Shown in pieces: positions 32,244 through 44,793 of a stretch of 64,000 bases of DNA (its first letter is position 1; each line of letters begins with the position of its first letter). A program made the translations under genes and the position numbers. The stretch comes from Rhizomucor pusillus (taxonomy: Eukaryota > Mucoromycota > Mucoromycetes > Mucorales > Lichtheimiaceae). The stretch spans positions 49,353-113,352 of the forward strand of contig FWWN02000609.1 of assembly GCA_900175165.2 (NCBI GenBank). The letters are read 5' to 3'. The notes under the pieces are model-generated. The model saw nothing but the letters and a program-made list of their open reading frames with translations. It was not told the DNA's origin and ran no database searches.

Positions 32244-34798
32244 ATGCCGAAAAGCAAAGCAACCGTGGAACCTTTATCCAAAGCTCAGGAAGAGGAAATG
32301 AGCTCTGCGCTCATTGCAAAGCTGCTTGCGGAGGACGATATGTTAGGAGGAGGCGGCAACGACTACTACGCAGAGTATAGCAACGATACTCTGACGTATG
32401 AACGATACAAAAGCGAGGATGATGATGAAAGCTACGAGGACGACAGTGAGGACGAAGGCTACAAGCCAAAACGATCATCGAACGGTAAAGGCAAAGGACG
32501 CGGCAGGCCTCCAAAGTCTGCCAAAGACGCGTCGGCTGGACCGTCCACGCCGGGTAATAAATCATTATGTCCTTTCAAACCAAAATACGGTTAGACCAAG
32601 TTATTCATCCCGTCGTCATTCTAGGCAAGCGAGGACGGAAGAGAAAGAATGCTGAAACTGATCCAGCGCAGACCGCAAACGAAGCTCAACCTCAAGGTGA
32701 CAACACCGAGGGAGCTGCTGGAACATCAACGGAAGAGCAAGCTGCTCCAGGTGAACAGCAAAAAACCACAACCAAGAAACCGCGGAGACCTGTTCCTGAA
32801 GGTTTCAACACCGGTGTCTACACCGAAGAGGAAGAGAAGAAGTTTTTGGAAGCATTGGAAATGTTTGGCCGAGACTGGAACAAGGTCACGGCTCACATTG
32901 GCACACGCGACGCACATTCTATTAGGAGCCATGCTCAAAAGCATTTTATAAAACTCTATCGTGACAAAATCCCTCTTCCTGAAAAGGTACACAGCGTAGT
33001 ATCTATTTCTATCCACATAAATGTTGATTTTGCTGTTTTTTTTCCTTGTAGGTACGAGAGAGTGGAGAAGGTTACACGTTGTCAGGCAAACCTCTTGATC
33101 CCGACTCTGCAGCAGCAAAACCATACTTGAGCCGCGGGAAATCAACTACAAAAAATGACAATGAAAAAGGTTCCGAGGTGGCAAAGGATCCTGCTGCGGA
33201 TACAAACGCCGGTAATGGAGCAGTCTCTGCGCAGCAAGACAAATCCAACGATGGTGCTGCAGAAAACGATAAAACTACGGATCTTGTAAAGACAACGGAG
33301 GGCCTTGCAGTCACCGAAAATCAGCAGTCTACCAGCAATGCTACTTCAGCGACGCCGTCGCCAAAACCTGCTGCTACAAAACAGTAAGCAAAAAAAGAAA
33401 CACTGGATATTAGATTATCTTGGATCACAGGAACTAACTTTGCATCATTACCTACCTTCTTAGAAGCAGGAAATCTCCTTCGGCTAAATCACGAAATTCT
33501 TCCCCTACCAAAAGTAGCATCCCCACATCCGTTTACGAAGAAGATGGCAGAACAAGTTATTCGAAAAAGAAATTGCGTCAGACTCGTGAAAGAACAACGA
33601 TTTCATACAATCAACTTGGAAATGACCAGTATGTATTATACCAGTGACAACATACATAGTATTTTATTAAGCAACCCCCGCTACCAGAGATCCACTTACA
33701 ATGATCAAGTGCGAACCGTTCACAGGAGAGCCTGGATCAAATATCAGTGGTTGCCAGCCCTTTGCGTTGCAAGTTCACTCAAACGTATTGCTTGCAATGG
33801 ATTTCCATGCCCATTTAATGTCGACAGAAATTATTGGATTTTTAGCTGGATCGTGGGACAAGACCGAAAAACGCAAGTATAGCAACTTTAGAAAATGGGT
33901 ACTGAGCACATAGCTAAATTTCGATGTAGGTATCTGTATCAAAGAGGCATTCCCATGTCGATCACTCAACACTGGACAAAACGATGTCAACGTGGAGATG
34001 GATCCAACCAGCGCCATCGAGACAAGGCAATTGATTGAAGAGAAGAATATGGTTGTAGTCGGCTGGTACCACTCGCACCCAACGTTCGCGCCAGACCCGA
34101 GCATCATTGATATTGAAAACCAGAGAAATTATCAGACGTTGTGCCGTGAAAAGTGTGACGGAAATGGTGGCAGCGAAGGAGGCTGCAATGCTCACAGCAT
34201 ACCCGAATTCATGGAACCTTTCGTGGGAGCTATCATCGGCCCGTACGATCCAAGACTCCCAGGGTCCTCTTCAGTTATCAACTGGTTCTACATCAGTGAT
34301 AGCCGGAACGCTTCGCCTGCACCCAAAAGATTGCATTATGAATTGATACGAGACACCTCTATCCCGGACGAATATGCAGCCCGACTGGTAAAGCTACAAG
34401 ATATTCAATGATCGCTTGTGAATTGAAATGATCTAAAAAAAGCTGGAATATAGTTTGCACTCTTGGATGAGTATAAGAATTCTCCCGAGAAGGTTGATTT
34501 TGCAGGACTTTGGCGACAAGAATCGGATGAAAACAAGTTAGACAAAATTACAAAGAGCCTTGGAGGACGGATGCCGTGGATCAAGCAACAACTCAGCGGT
34601 ATCAATTCTGAACAAAACGCGCAAGTGCAAGACATTGACACAAGTGCCGAGAACAACAACGAAGACACTGGGACAAAGCCTATGGAGGTGGATAGTGACA
34701 ATGCTAACAACGACTCAACGACGAGTGTTGCAAAGCAGCGAACATTTGTTGCCGATCCTTTCCTCACTAGAGTCCGTGAAGCATTGCAGCACTGGTAA
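32244..34798 (+). CDS. MYSM1-like histone H2A deubiquitinase (SANT + JAMM/MPN+), no SWIRM
   Basis: Nuclear metalloprotease; the animal enzyme MYSM1 removes ubiquitin from histone H2A (family knowledge). Seven exons (32244-32553, 32625-32986, 33052-33383, 33464-33628, 33688-33872, 33930-34387, 34454-34798) give 718 residues. Order: acidic N-terminus with AT-hook-like GRGRPPK; SANT/Myb domain at about 168-218 ending HSIRSHAQKHFIKLYRDK; a long Ser/Thr/Asn-rich linker; MPN+ domain at about 410-570. JAMM zinc and catalytic residues are all present: Glu near 435 (TEIIGFLAG), His499, His501, Ser509, Asp512 (HSHPTFAPDPSIID). The SWIRM domain that lies between SANT and MPN in animals is not visible. 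The intron at 33873 uses a GC donor; this is the only choice that keeps the frame. Confidence 0.9.
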
Positions 34799-34976
34799 AA
34801 TGAAAAAATGGAGAATGATGAAATTTTTCATTACAAAGAATGAAATGCGCCGAAACTGAGGATTGTAGCTATCAGGTCAAAGAAGACAAAGTAGTAGTTG
34901 TTGTTTGTTGTACATAATGGAAACAAAAGGGATGAAGAGGGTGACTATTATATATATCATTGGTATGCATGCTTCT

Positions 34977-37777
34977 TTATGCTACAGTTTCGAGTTTCGC
35001 AGCACAGAGTTGGAGTATTTCGGGAGTTCGCTTGCCAATATTAGCCATGTCCTTTGCCACAGCTTGCCATACTTCACCGTGATGTGGCTCTGCCGCTACG
35101 CAGCGCTTGACAACGTCCTCACGCTGCTCTTCAGTGCCATGCTGAAGTTCAAACTTGTACCACCATGCAAACGAGTCCCCGTGATCCGGATCGATCTGAA
35201 CAGCTTTTTGGAACCAGCTTCTTGCCTTTTCGATCTTACGGTCTGCCCAGAATAAACGCGCAACAGTCGTCACGACAATAGGATCATGTTCGCATTTCTT
35301 GATTGCATCCACACTTCGTGCTTTACGCTGCGGTCGTGCTTCCAAGAATATGGCTTCGGTCCATATGGCGCCCGATGTGGGGCATTCCTGCAGCGCTCTG
35401 GCAATCATAGACTTTGCTACGCTTGTATTCTTGGCTCGTATTTCTGCACGGATGGCTTGCACCCAAAGTTCTGGAGTCTTGGGGTTTGTGAATCTGGCCT
35501 TCTCCAAAGTGGCACGCGCCTTGGTAATCATGCCCATCTTTTCTTCCGTCTTGGCTAGCAATGACCAGAGCATGATGCTCTTTGGACAACTCTTGACAGC
35601 TTTGTTGTACGTCTCTCGAGCCTTGCCCTGGTTTCCTAAATCATCGCCTTCGACTTGACCCTTGATAGCCCACAGCTTGTCAAATGTTGGGTACTTTTGC
35701 AAACCTTCCTCGAGCAACGCTAAGCAACGATCATATTCCTTCAATTGTCGCTCAAGCACAGCAGATTTCATCCACACACGCTCGGTACCAGACTCCTTTC
35801 TGGCAAGTTCCAACAGTTTTCGGGCACGCTCGAATTCTTTGCTCTCGCTCTCGACCTTGACAGCTGCAAGCCAGATCTGTTCGCTGTTTGGATTCGCACG
35901 AAACGCTTCCTCCAGGATAGCACGAGCAGCTTGTACATCGCCTGCCAGCCATTTCTCTTTTGCACCCATGAGCCAAAGCACTTCAGCCTGAGGGCAATAA
36001 CGTACAGCACGCTGCAGCAGTTCCTCGAGACTTTCGGGAGTACCATGGTTCTTTTCCAGAAACGCCGCAGCCATCCAAATGGATTTCTTGCCGGGGAATA
36101 CTTTGAGCGCATGCGCGTAAATGGCTCTCGCTGTCTCGATAGATCCGTGCGCAATGCAGCTTTCGGCATCTTCCATCCAAGTTGCTTTGCGATCCTCTTC
36201 TTCTACACCCAGACCGATTGTTGCTCGCACGATAGCTTGGCATGTAAGGACTGATCCATTCTTTTCGCACTTTTCAGCCTCCTTGAGCCACTGTTCCCGG
36301 TCGAGGACTGTACCAGTCTGTGACAACGCAGTAGCTGCCAGTTTGATGATACCTTCTACCTTGGATGGTTTTCCATGTTGTTCTTCTAAGCGAGCAGCAG
36401 CGATCCAGATCTCGTGACTTGTAGGGACCGCAGCGCGAGCCTTGTTGAGTACTTTTTGTGCATTCTCATAAGTCTCCAGTCTAGCCAACGCAAGCCATAG
36501 CTCTACGCTCATCGGTACCAATTCCACGGCTCGAGAAAGTAATATCTTTGCGTCCTCTGGATTTTCTTCCATGTTAACAGCGGCCCGCCACAGCTTGACT
36601 GAGTTTGGGATAAATTCCAATGCTCGTCGCAGCACCCGCTTCTGCGCCTTTACATCTGACTCGAGATCGACGGCCTTCAGCCAAATTTTCACAGACTGCG
36701 GAAGGTGTCTGACTGCATTTGCCAAAATAATCTTTGCATTGTCAACAGTGTTAAGTCGTGCAGATTCGAGCCATACGTCTTCGTTTGTAGGGCATTGCTC
36801 GCAACCTTTGGCGATAATGTTTCGTGCTTGAACTGGTCTTCCCGCGACCTCTTCAAGACGTGCAGCTGCAATCCAACCTGGTGCATGCTTTGGATTTGTG
36901 GTGATGACAGAGTTAAGTAGCAACCGTGCCTTTTTGATATCGCCAATTTCTGCATCGCTTTTCACAACCACGCTGTTGAGATCAGTGAGATAACCCTTTG
37001 GATCGATGGTCGTCTGGCCCGAAATTGAATCTGACACTTGATCGAGCTTTAAACCAAGCACTTTATCTCTGGCCTGTCCGATTTCTCTAAAGTTGGTCAT
37101 CATGCCTGAATCTAAACCGGGCGTTGTGATTCCTCCATATTTCTGATCTTGTTCGCTGACTGTCGTCGAGTATTGAGACTTTTCACGCGCTGCAGCTAGA
37201 ATGGTATCTGGAAGTGGTGTAAACCGTTCAGGCACTTTGCTTCGTTTGCGGTTTTTGCCAACCAAATCTCCAACTTCGGGTATAGCAGCCCATTCTGCTT
37301 CGTCGATCGTGTGCAGTTGTCTCTTTAGATCAGCAAACTGCTGAGAGATCTTGGGGCGTTCTTGTCGATAGCGTGCCAATTCTTCTCGTTCTCTAGCTTC
37401 TCTTCGTGCTTTTCTCCTTTCGTCCATTTTCGCATCGATCATGGCCCACACCCGATCTGCTTCCTCATCGTCTTCTTCATAAGGAGCTCCTGAAAACAAA
37501 CCGACCTCGTTGTCGGGATCTTGAAAGCGTTCGTCATCCTCGTCTTGACCTTCTCCACCCTTTTCAGCGCTAGCTTTGAGATCTCTAAACAATAAATGGG
37601 GTTAACACCGATGCATAGAAGCTAAAGGATCTGTTGAGTAACTTACACAAAATCTCCTGATTCTCTTGCTGGACCGATATCAGAACGAGTTGTAAAACCG
37701 GTGGCACCACGACCGAGACCGGCTACGTAGTTGGGTGGTGCAGGCTTTCCGATAAAGTCCTTTGTAGCTCCAAACAT
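34977..37777 (-). CDS. PRP6: PRP6 / PRPF6 tri-snRNP splicing factor
   Basis: Bridges U5 and U4/U6 in the U4/U6.U5 tri-snRNP. Two exons (37777-37647 and 37584-34977) give 912 residues, close to yeast and human orthologues. The N-terminus has the PRP1 family block ([37 protein letters not shown], split here as residues about 2-38). It is followed by an acidic/basic helical region, then about 650 residues of tandem HAT/TPR-like helical repeats with recurring W-x-x-A-A-x-x-E patterns. The intron is 62 bp, GT-AG. The ATG lies 204 bp from that of TRP1 on the other strand, so the two may share a promoter region. Confidence 0.96.
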
Positions 37778-37892
37778 TGCAGAGGCGTACTCAAAAAGAG
37801 GGCGGTCGCGAATGAGCTTTCCTCCTCCAGACCGCTGGGAGTTTGTTATGTAAGCGTTTCAAGCTCAGATTGTCAAATGAAATGTCCGGAAA

Positions 37893-37899
37893 TGACTCA
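37893..37899. promoter_or_regulatory. TGACTCA (Gcn4/Cpc1-type) site upstream of TRP1
   Basis: Perfect palindromic TGACTCA 83 bp upstream of the TRP1 ATG, within the 204-bp divergent spacer. In fungi this is the response element of general amino-acid control and is expected at tryptophan genes. Confidence 0.6.
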
Positions 37900-37981
37900 G
37901 AAAAGATAAAAATCATTGATGGGCCCTGGAAAGACGCTTTAACACCTTGTTCTTTCCGCGATCTTTTGAACATTGCCTCCT

Positions 37982-40321
37982 ATGGCTACGCTACTTATAG
38001 ACAACTACGACAGCTTTACGTTTAACGTGTACCAGTACTTGTCGTCACTCGGTGCGGATGTGGTTGTACACCGTAACGACAAGATTACGATTGAAGAGAT
38101 TGAACAGCTTGCGCCTCGGAACATTGTAATTTCTCCAGGTCCTGGCCACCCTTCGCACGACGCTGGTATTTCGCGCGATGTCATTAAGCACTTTGCTGGC
38201 AAAGTCCCCATATTCGGTATCTGTATGGGAGAACAGTGTATCTTTGAAGTCTTTGGAGGCACGGTTTCTTACGCTGGAGATATTCTTCACGGCAAAACAT
38301 CGACGATCAAACACGACGGACGTAGCATTTTCAAGGACGTTCCACAAGACAACCAGGTCACTCGATACCATTCGCTCGCTGGCATGCCCACGACGGTACC
38401 GGATGTTTTGGAAGTAACTGCAACGACCGACGATGGAGTGATTATGGCTATCCGCCACACGGAATATACCATTGAAGGTGTCCAGTTCCATCCTGAAAGT
38501 ATCTTGTGTGACAATGGCCACAAGATGCTTGCCAACTTTTTGAAGCTTCGTGGAGGCACTTGGGAAGAAAACCCTGCGGCTGGTGTACTTCCAAAGAAGA
38601 AAAAGGCAGCATCGGCATCAGCACCAGCAGCTACCAAGGAACCATCCACTCCTGCACCATCATCCACGCCTACACCTTCTTCTTCCGGAACTCCTGCTGG
38701 AGTGTCCTCCATTCTGACACGCATCTATGCTCAAAGACGACAAGATGTGCAGGCAGCCAAGGAAGTTCCTGGTCAGAGCGAGGCTGATTTGGAGAAATTG
38801 ATTGCACTGCACATTGCCCCGCCTCTGCAGGATTTCCCCAGCCGTTTGCGACAAAATCAGCTTTCGCTTTTGGCCGAGGTCAAGCGCGCATCACCATCCA
38901 AAGGCGAGATCGATATCAAAGCGAACGCTGCTGAGCAAGCACTGAACTATGCTCTCGCGGGAGCTAGCGTCATTTCAGTCCTCACTGAACCAAAATGGTT
39001 CAAAGGCTCACTAAACGACATGCGTCAAGTTCGACAAGTCTTGGACCATATGCCCAACAGACCGTGCGTCCTACGCAAAGACTTTATTTTGGATCGCTAC
39101 CAAATTTTGGAGGCAAGACTGTACGGTGCCGACACAGTGCTTTTGATTGTTGCCATGCTTCCGGACGAGCTTTTGCGTGATCTTTACAATTATGCAAAGT
39201 CGCTTGGCATGGAACCATTGGTGGAGGTCAACAATGCAGAAGAAATGGCCAGAGCGAACGCTCTAGGCGCCAAAGTTATCGGTGTCAACAACCGCAACTT
39301 GCATAGCTTCGATGTCGACATGGAAACAACGTCGCGCTTAGCAAAGATGGTTCCACCTGATACTATTCTGTGTGCACTGTCTGGTATTTCTAGTCGTCAA
39401 GATGTGGAGCCATACCTTGCACAAGGAGTACGAGCCATCCTGGTTGGAGAATCATTGATGCGAGCTTGGAACCTGAAAGAATTTGTCGCCGAGTTGCTTG
39501 GTTTTGAAAAGAAGGATCCTATACCCGAAGGCAGTTCGCCTCGAAACACGCTGGTCAAGATCTGTGGTATCTCATCCGTGGAAGCTGCTTTGGAGGCTTC
39601 TAATGCCGGTGCTGATTTGATTGGACTGATCTTTGTGCCCGGTTCAAAGCGACGGGTGGATATTGAAAAGGCGCAGGAGATTGTCAAGGCAGTCAAAGGA
39701 TCACGCGCCGCAGCGGCGCATCAAGATAACGATATCCAGATTAATGATCAGCGATCTTTAGACTGGTTCCAACTGCATCGTCGACTTTTGGAAAGCCGAA
39801 GCACTAAACCGTTAGTGGTCGGTGTTTTCGTGAATCAAACGATTGAAGAAATGACGAGAATAGCTACCACCGTCGGACTCGATATCATTCAGCTGCATGG
39901 AACGGAGCCCACCGAAGTAGCACAGTTCTTGCCTGTACCTGTGATCAAGGCATTCCATATCGACAGCGAAACATATGACAAATCCCAGATCCCAGCGTTG
40001 ACACAGCCTGGTTACCACAATTATGTTCTTTTGGATGCCAAGGTGACTAGTCTGCCTAGCAACAAGCAAGGCGGACACGGCGTCAAGTTCGATTGGTCTA
40101 TTGCAAAGGAGATTGTAGACTACAAACACCCTGGCCATCCCTCTAACGAGGAATTCCCCATCATCCTTGCTGGTGGTTTGGACCCTACAAATGTAACTGA
40201 AGCTATCCATCAGGTTAAACCGTGGGTGGTGGATGTTTCTTCCGGCGTAGAGACGAATGGCGTCAAAGACTTGGAGAAAATCCGCGAGTTTGTTAAGACT
40301 GCAAAGTCTTTGCACTTGTAA
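37982..40321 (+). CDS. TRP1: Trifunctional tryptophan enzyme: anthranilate synthase GATase - IGPS - PRAI
   Basis: A single-exon gene of 779 residues carrying three steps of tryptophan synthesis. Residues about 1-195 are the TrpG glutamine amidotransferase (nucleophile Cys81 in GICMGEQC; His170 and Glu172 in FHPES). After a Pro/Ser-rich linker comes indole-3-glycerol-phosphate synthase (about 240-505: [28 protein letters not shown]). Last is phosphoribosylanthranilate isomerase (about 515-779: [35 protein letters not shown]). The GATase works with a separate TrpE-type subunit not present here. The true start is ATG 37982 ([12 protein letters not shown]); the frame extends slightly upstream without an ATG. 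This three-domain fusion is standard in filamentous fungi. An upstream TGACTCA suggests general amino-acid control. Confidence 0.97.
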   Translation: MATLLIDNYDSFTFNVYQYLSSLGADVVVHRNDKITIEEIEQLAPRNIVISPGPGHPSHDAGISRDVIKHFAGKVPIFGICMGEQCIFEVFGGTVSYAGDILHGKTSTIKHDGRSIFKDVPQDNQVTRYHSLAGMPTTVPDVLEVTATTDDGVIMAIRHTEYTIEGVQFHPESILCDNGHKMLANFLKLRGGTWEENPAAGVLPKKKKAASASAPAATKEPSTPAPSSTPTPSSSGTPAGVSSILTRIYAQRRQDVQAAKEVPGQSEADLEKLIALHIAPPLQDFPSRLRQNQLSLLAEVKRASPSKGEIDIKANAAEQALNYALAGASVISVLTEPKWFKGSLNDMRQVRQVLDHMPNRPCVLRKDFILDRYQILEARLYGADTVLLIVAMLPDELLRDLYNYAKSLGMEPLVEVNNAEEMARANALGAKVIGVNNRNLHSFDVDMETTSRLAKMVPPDTILCALSGISSRQDVEPYLAQGVRAILVGESLMRAWNLKEFVAELLGFEKKDPIPEGSSPRNTLVKICGISSVEAALEASNAGADLIGLIFVPGSKRRVDIEKAQEIVKAVKGSRAAAAHQDNDIQINDQRSLDWFQLHRRLLESRSTKPLVVGVFVNQTIEEMTRIATTVGLDIIQLHGTEPTEVAQFLPVPVIKAFHIDSETYDKSQIPALTQPGYHNYVLLDAKVTSLPSNKQGGHGVKFDWSIAKEIVDYKHPGHPSNEEFPIILAGGLDPTNVTEAIHQVKPWVVDVSSGVETNGVKDLEKIREFVKTAKSLHL

Positions 40322-41204
40322 TAAAAAGATTGCGATCACCACATAGTGTCCGCTTTTTTCTATAATAGTATCTATATAAATGGGAGATCCATTGGCAGTG
40401 CCTGCATATTAGGCCTGAAGATGGTTTTTGTTTGCATCACTCTGGTAGCGAAATGAACGAATATGGATAATATCTCGTCTTCCGCATCTGATAGATTTTT
40501 CTTCGCTTTCTAGCACCGCAGTGCGTCAGTGTGTAAATGGGTGAAAGAACCTTTTATTTAGGTTGGGGCGGCGCACCAGCAGGCAACCATGGGCAGTTTA
40601 ACGTCATGCCCGAGACGGAAGGGTGCTTCTACATACAGAGAGGAGACTTGCTTGGATAGAATGATATGCACTTGCAAGCAAAAAATACTTGTCACGCCGC
40701 ACTCACGCTGTAGAATATGAGTAAGATTTTGGCAGACAACTTGGAAAATCCGGAGGCAATCATGTTTTTCGGTGACTTGTATAGAGCATGCAAGAGATCA
40801 CAGAGCCCAGGGGAAAACGCCGGAGAGCAGAGAAGCTGCATGCCTAATTCAGTCAAGAGGTATATATAAACATGCTTCAATCTGCATCAACGATGGTCAA
40901 TCGTTTGCAATCTTAGAAGATTTGATGTTCTAGCTTGCCATATCATTTCTCTTCATTATTTACAGAAATAATGAAAGAAATCACAGATAACCAAAGTATT
41001 GTGAGGCTCGAAGTAGAGATGATTTTATTCAAATAAAGATCGTCCGTTATTTATATCTTTTATTTGATCTGAAAAAAACTTTTGTTTTGAGGGCTTCATC
41101 TTTGTACCAATCGGATGACGGGCAGTAACTGAGCTGAGATAAGATCACATCCAACCCATACAAACAGGAATTCCGGAGGTACTGTATAATGTGCCGATAT
41201 AGAT
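40322..41204. other. Spacer downstream of TRP1
   Basis: About 880 bp, AT-rich, no supported gene. A 62-codon minus frame (40692-40880) has no similarity. Confidence 0.5.
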
Positions 41205-43474
41205 TTATTCGATATGTACATGACAGGAATTGTAAGGGTCCACATCGATAATGACTCCTGTGAGAGTATTATGCCATTTGCCTTCAGATGTTCGCACCCA
41301 GCCGAAGTTGTCTGCCTCTCCAGCAGGTTCTTGATCGTCTGCTCTCTGTTCGACAGACTCAACTAGTTCTGGAGTCACATGTCGTTCCAAATAGGTAGAG
41401 ATATCCACCTCCTGGTCTACTCTAGGCGGTGAAAACCAAGTTGGTCGCGTCCATGAAGCTCTTCGAGGACGTTCCAAAGGTGACGGTGTCTGCCCCAAAG
41501 ACTGTCCGAACGAAAGACGCCTGTCTTCCAATTCTTGTATCGAGGTTTTTATGAAGTTTGCATTCTCTTCCATCAATTCCTAGAAAAATGATGAACAGCA
41601 ATTCGGTGGTGCCTTACGAACATGGAAAGTATCTTTGCGCAGAGGAGCGGCTCAATGACTTGCACAGCATCTGAAAGATTGTCGTAGTCGCACGAGATAG
41701 AAAATTTCCGTTGCGGAATCGCGACATAGAATCCCGGTCTCGCAAGACGGATACTGGAAATGTGACAGCGCGTGCCTATCATCTTCATCAGTATCGTGAC
41801 CGTATCCTGCTCATTGTAACCGGTATACCGCAGAATGGCATGATGCATGAGGCTATAGCAGCGTTTGCGTTGGAGCCACATAGAGCCCTGGTGATCATAT
41901 CCACTGTTTCTTTCCCCTCACGAACAAGTTTCCCTTGATCGCGAATAATTTTGTCGTCATCCGGCTGCATTCTCGCTATTTCTGCCGCGCCCAGATCATA
42001 TTCCTCATCTTCCATGTCGTAGACAAAACGAATATTGAATTTGAATGCAATCACGTTATCTGCATCAGCGTATTGACGTTGTTTGGCGCACACGGTATGA
42101 TGCGAGACGGACTCGCCTCTAAGGGTGACAAGATCAGTTATCTTTTCACTGGAACAAGCACTAAACTTACGATTTGGCTCGGATGTGTCGATTACCACTG
42201 CCTAAGACACAGTCAAGCAGTGGCAGCCAAATTCTTCCTAGGTAGTCAGATTCAGTGTATCTTGAGCTGGAGTTCCGTTGAAGCATTGCTTGGTGCTCAT
42301 CGATGAGGTTCAGACTAAATATTAGCAATCATTTATGTCGAAGGATTGCAGTGACTTACAGTATATCAAAGACAGACAAGAGTTTCACTTCAAAGCAGGC
42401 CCAATTTTTGTTGAGCCTCATTTGACAAAGGTATTGACGGGGCTTGTCGCTGCCGTTATCTTGCTTGCAGAGTTACTAGGTCGTGAGACTCTATTGCAAT
42501 TATATAAACTCTGGTTGATAGATACTTACCCTAGCCATCACCTCAAATGCAACCAGCACTCTTGACGGAATTGATATCTTCTTCCTGCGGTATTTAGCAG
42601 TGAAATGGTCTTCCCATTTCTGCCAGTCGTCCTCCTGAAACAAAGATATCTGTCCTTCTCGAGATGAATCGATAAAATCGAGTGCTGACGAGAGGCCAGA
42701 GCTTGTTTCGCGTCAGACAGATGTTTTTATGATGGAAATCAATTAGGACTCACGTCATGAGTTTACGTTCTGCCAGGGAGATTTGCTCGCCACGGATGAA
42801 CTTCCTGTAGACGCGGGCACCAGCTCGCTTGATGATTGTTCCAACTGATAACACTTCCGATGTTGGTAGATCATCCCGTTCGATTAGAGAATCTTCGTAT
42901 GCAGGTGATGGCAATGGCGTTGAGGATCGTGATGATGTCGTCGACGGTTCGGCTCCAGGGTCGATTTTTCGTGCCCGCTTTCGACCATGGTCGGCCATCT
43001 CCTCCTCGATCTCTTCTCGTCGTCTTATCGTTCCTGCCAAAGTGAATTTGAGGCCACTGATGTAGCCTTCTTGATCAGCGGACCGTTTCAAGTTCGCAAT
43101 TTCCTGCTGCTTCTGATACTCCTTGAGCTCCTTCTCGTAACCAACGCGAATGCTTTCTTGTTGCTATCCTTCGTCAAGTAGGTGCAAACTTCGTGGCAGT
43201 ACAGTGCAAGCGATGGTTGATTTGGATTCTTGGCCCTGATTGTGCGTAGTGCCTTGGTAAAAAGATTGCGCGCATCCTTCGCAGACAGATCCTCGTCGCC
43301 ATGAGCTTTCACCAAGGCCTCGGAGATACCGTCAATGGAGGACCAGTACTTGACAGCCGGGCCGGCCATGGCTTGCGAGATCATTGTTTTGCAGTCATGC
43401 CGACTAAAGACAAAGGAGGCGCGTAGTCCATGAGGCAAAGGTTTCGATCGGCCCATGATAAAGGGAGCGAACAT
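41205..43474 (-). pseudogene. Frame-broken multi-exon orphan gene
   Basis: I do not recognise the family. A six-exon gene is clear from coding stretches and in-phase GT-AG introns: exons about 43474-42754, 42701-42530, 42463-42360, 42314-42171, 42118-41618 and 41579-41205. Two frame breaks remain that no intron explains: near 43150-43170 (the N-terminal frame ending YLTKDSNKKAFALV against the continuing KELKEYQKQQEIANLKR), and near 41790-41880 (ALCGSNANAAIASCIMP against RYTGYNEQDTVTILMKM). The product would be about 670 residues: a basic N-terminus, a central basic, Ser-rich segment with a nuclear-localisation-like RKRARK, and a C-terminal Trp-containing module. It may be recently inactivated, or intact with two sequencing indels. 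Start either 43474 or the Met at 43456. Confidence 0.5.
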
Positions 43475-44793
43475 GCCTCGCGCTCATGATGCATCCTACT
43501 TAAAATCTTCGCACATGGTGACATCTGAATCTAAGAATCCAAACTCACGCCCCTTTTTCTTATGGTTGTCCCTCTAAATTACAGACTCTCGATACAATTT
43601 ACAGTCCCACATTTCACTGGCACGCTTTTGCAAGCCTAGGTAAGATTCATGTTCAGGACAATGATTGTCGTCATGCCGGGGCTGGTAGTCTCCTGTTGGT
43701 CTCGCTTATTACACGCCTGGAGGCTATCCTCGTATGCTGAGGTCATGGAGACATGGCTTGGACTATGAACTCTCCTGGTGTAGGACGGTGGGCATGGAGT
43801 AGCGTGCATGTTCTAAGCATCATCGGGTGCCTATGGGTGGACAGCAACCCGAACTGCGCGCGCGTAGACGACTGGCATGTTGACATAGCTTTTTTCTAAA
43901 TTCAATTTGCTAAAGTTCATTCTAAAACATGGAAAAACTATGGTAACATGAACCGCTGTATGGCCTGGTCAAAGAAACACTCGCCTGGAGTGGCTACGGT
44001 GCTCACAACATGAGCATGTACGATCATCATGGGCGCGATCTCTGCCTTAGTTCTGATAAATGCAACGTAAGGCGTCCACAGCCCCTGGCCAAGAAGAAAA
44101 GCGAGGAGCTTATGCTGAGCTTATAGATAAAGGAACCATTGCAGGGCATTAGCTTAGCTTTCTGAAGGCTACAATGGATGAGATGGATACACTTCACAAA
44201 TGAACAATACTACTATCCATATATTTCAAGATCGTGGTACCTATTGTGTGAAACTCTTCATCCGGATAAATGACGGAGTAAACCGTGCAGACTTTTGCCA
44301 ATGTAATTTGTGGCTCTGAAGCTCATTCATTGTCAAGGAAATCATCTCTCTCCAGCGCTCGAATGATGAAAAGAAAGGACGATGATCAAATTGCCAAGGT
44401 CAGCAGTATTGTCAAAGCCAGTCAAGACACCAAAGCGCAAGGATCCATAGCAGCATTTATCGTGTGATGCATTCCGCATATTTAGGCCTGTACATGAACT
44501 CTGCTTGGAATGAAGAAGGTCATTTGGACGGCGTATTGAGACACAGATTCACTCTGCTGATAAGAAAGGAATAAACGAAGCCCATGACTTTCAAAATATT
44601 AATCAATTGGGGACTACCAGAGGCGCAAGCAAAGTACACTCTTAAAATGGGCAAAATGATGTTCAAAGACAACGACGCAAACTCGAGCTATGAGGGGGAG
44701 AAACTCAAGTGAACGGGAAAACGCAGTACGTGTGCGCTCCTTTTTGGGCCTGCCTTCCTTTTCTCTCCTTGTAGCTCCTTGTATCTCCTCGTT
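43475..44793. other. Gene-poor region, probably decayed sequence
   Basis: About 1.3 kb without a supportable gene. Short protein-like fragments are scattered in different frames, with no recognised family. Confidence 0.4.

Noticed and set aside
33873..33929. GT donor at 33877 for the fifth MYSM1-like intron
   Set aside because: It shifts the frame out of the conserved ICIKEAFPCRSLNTG segment; the GC donor at 33873 keeps it.
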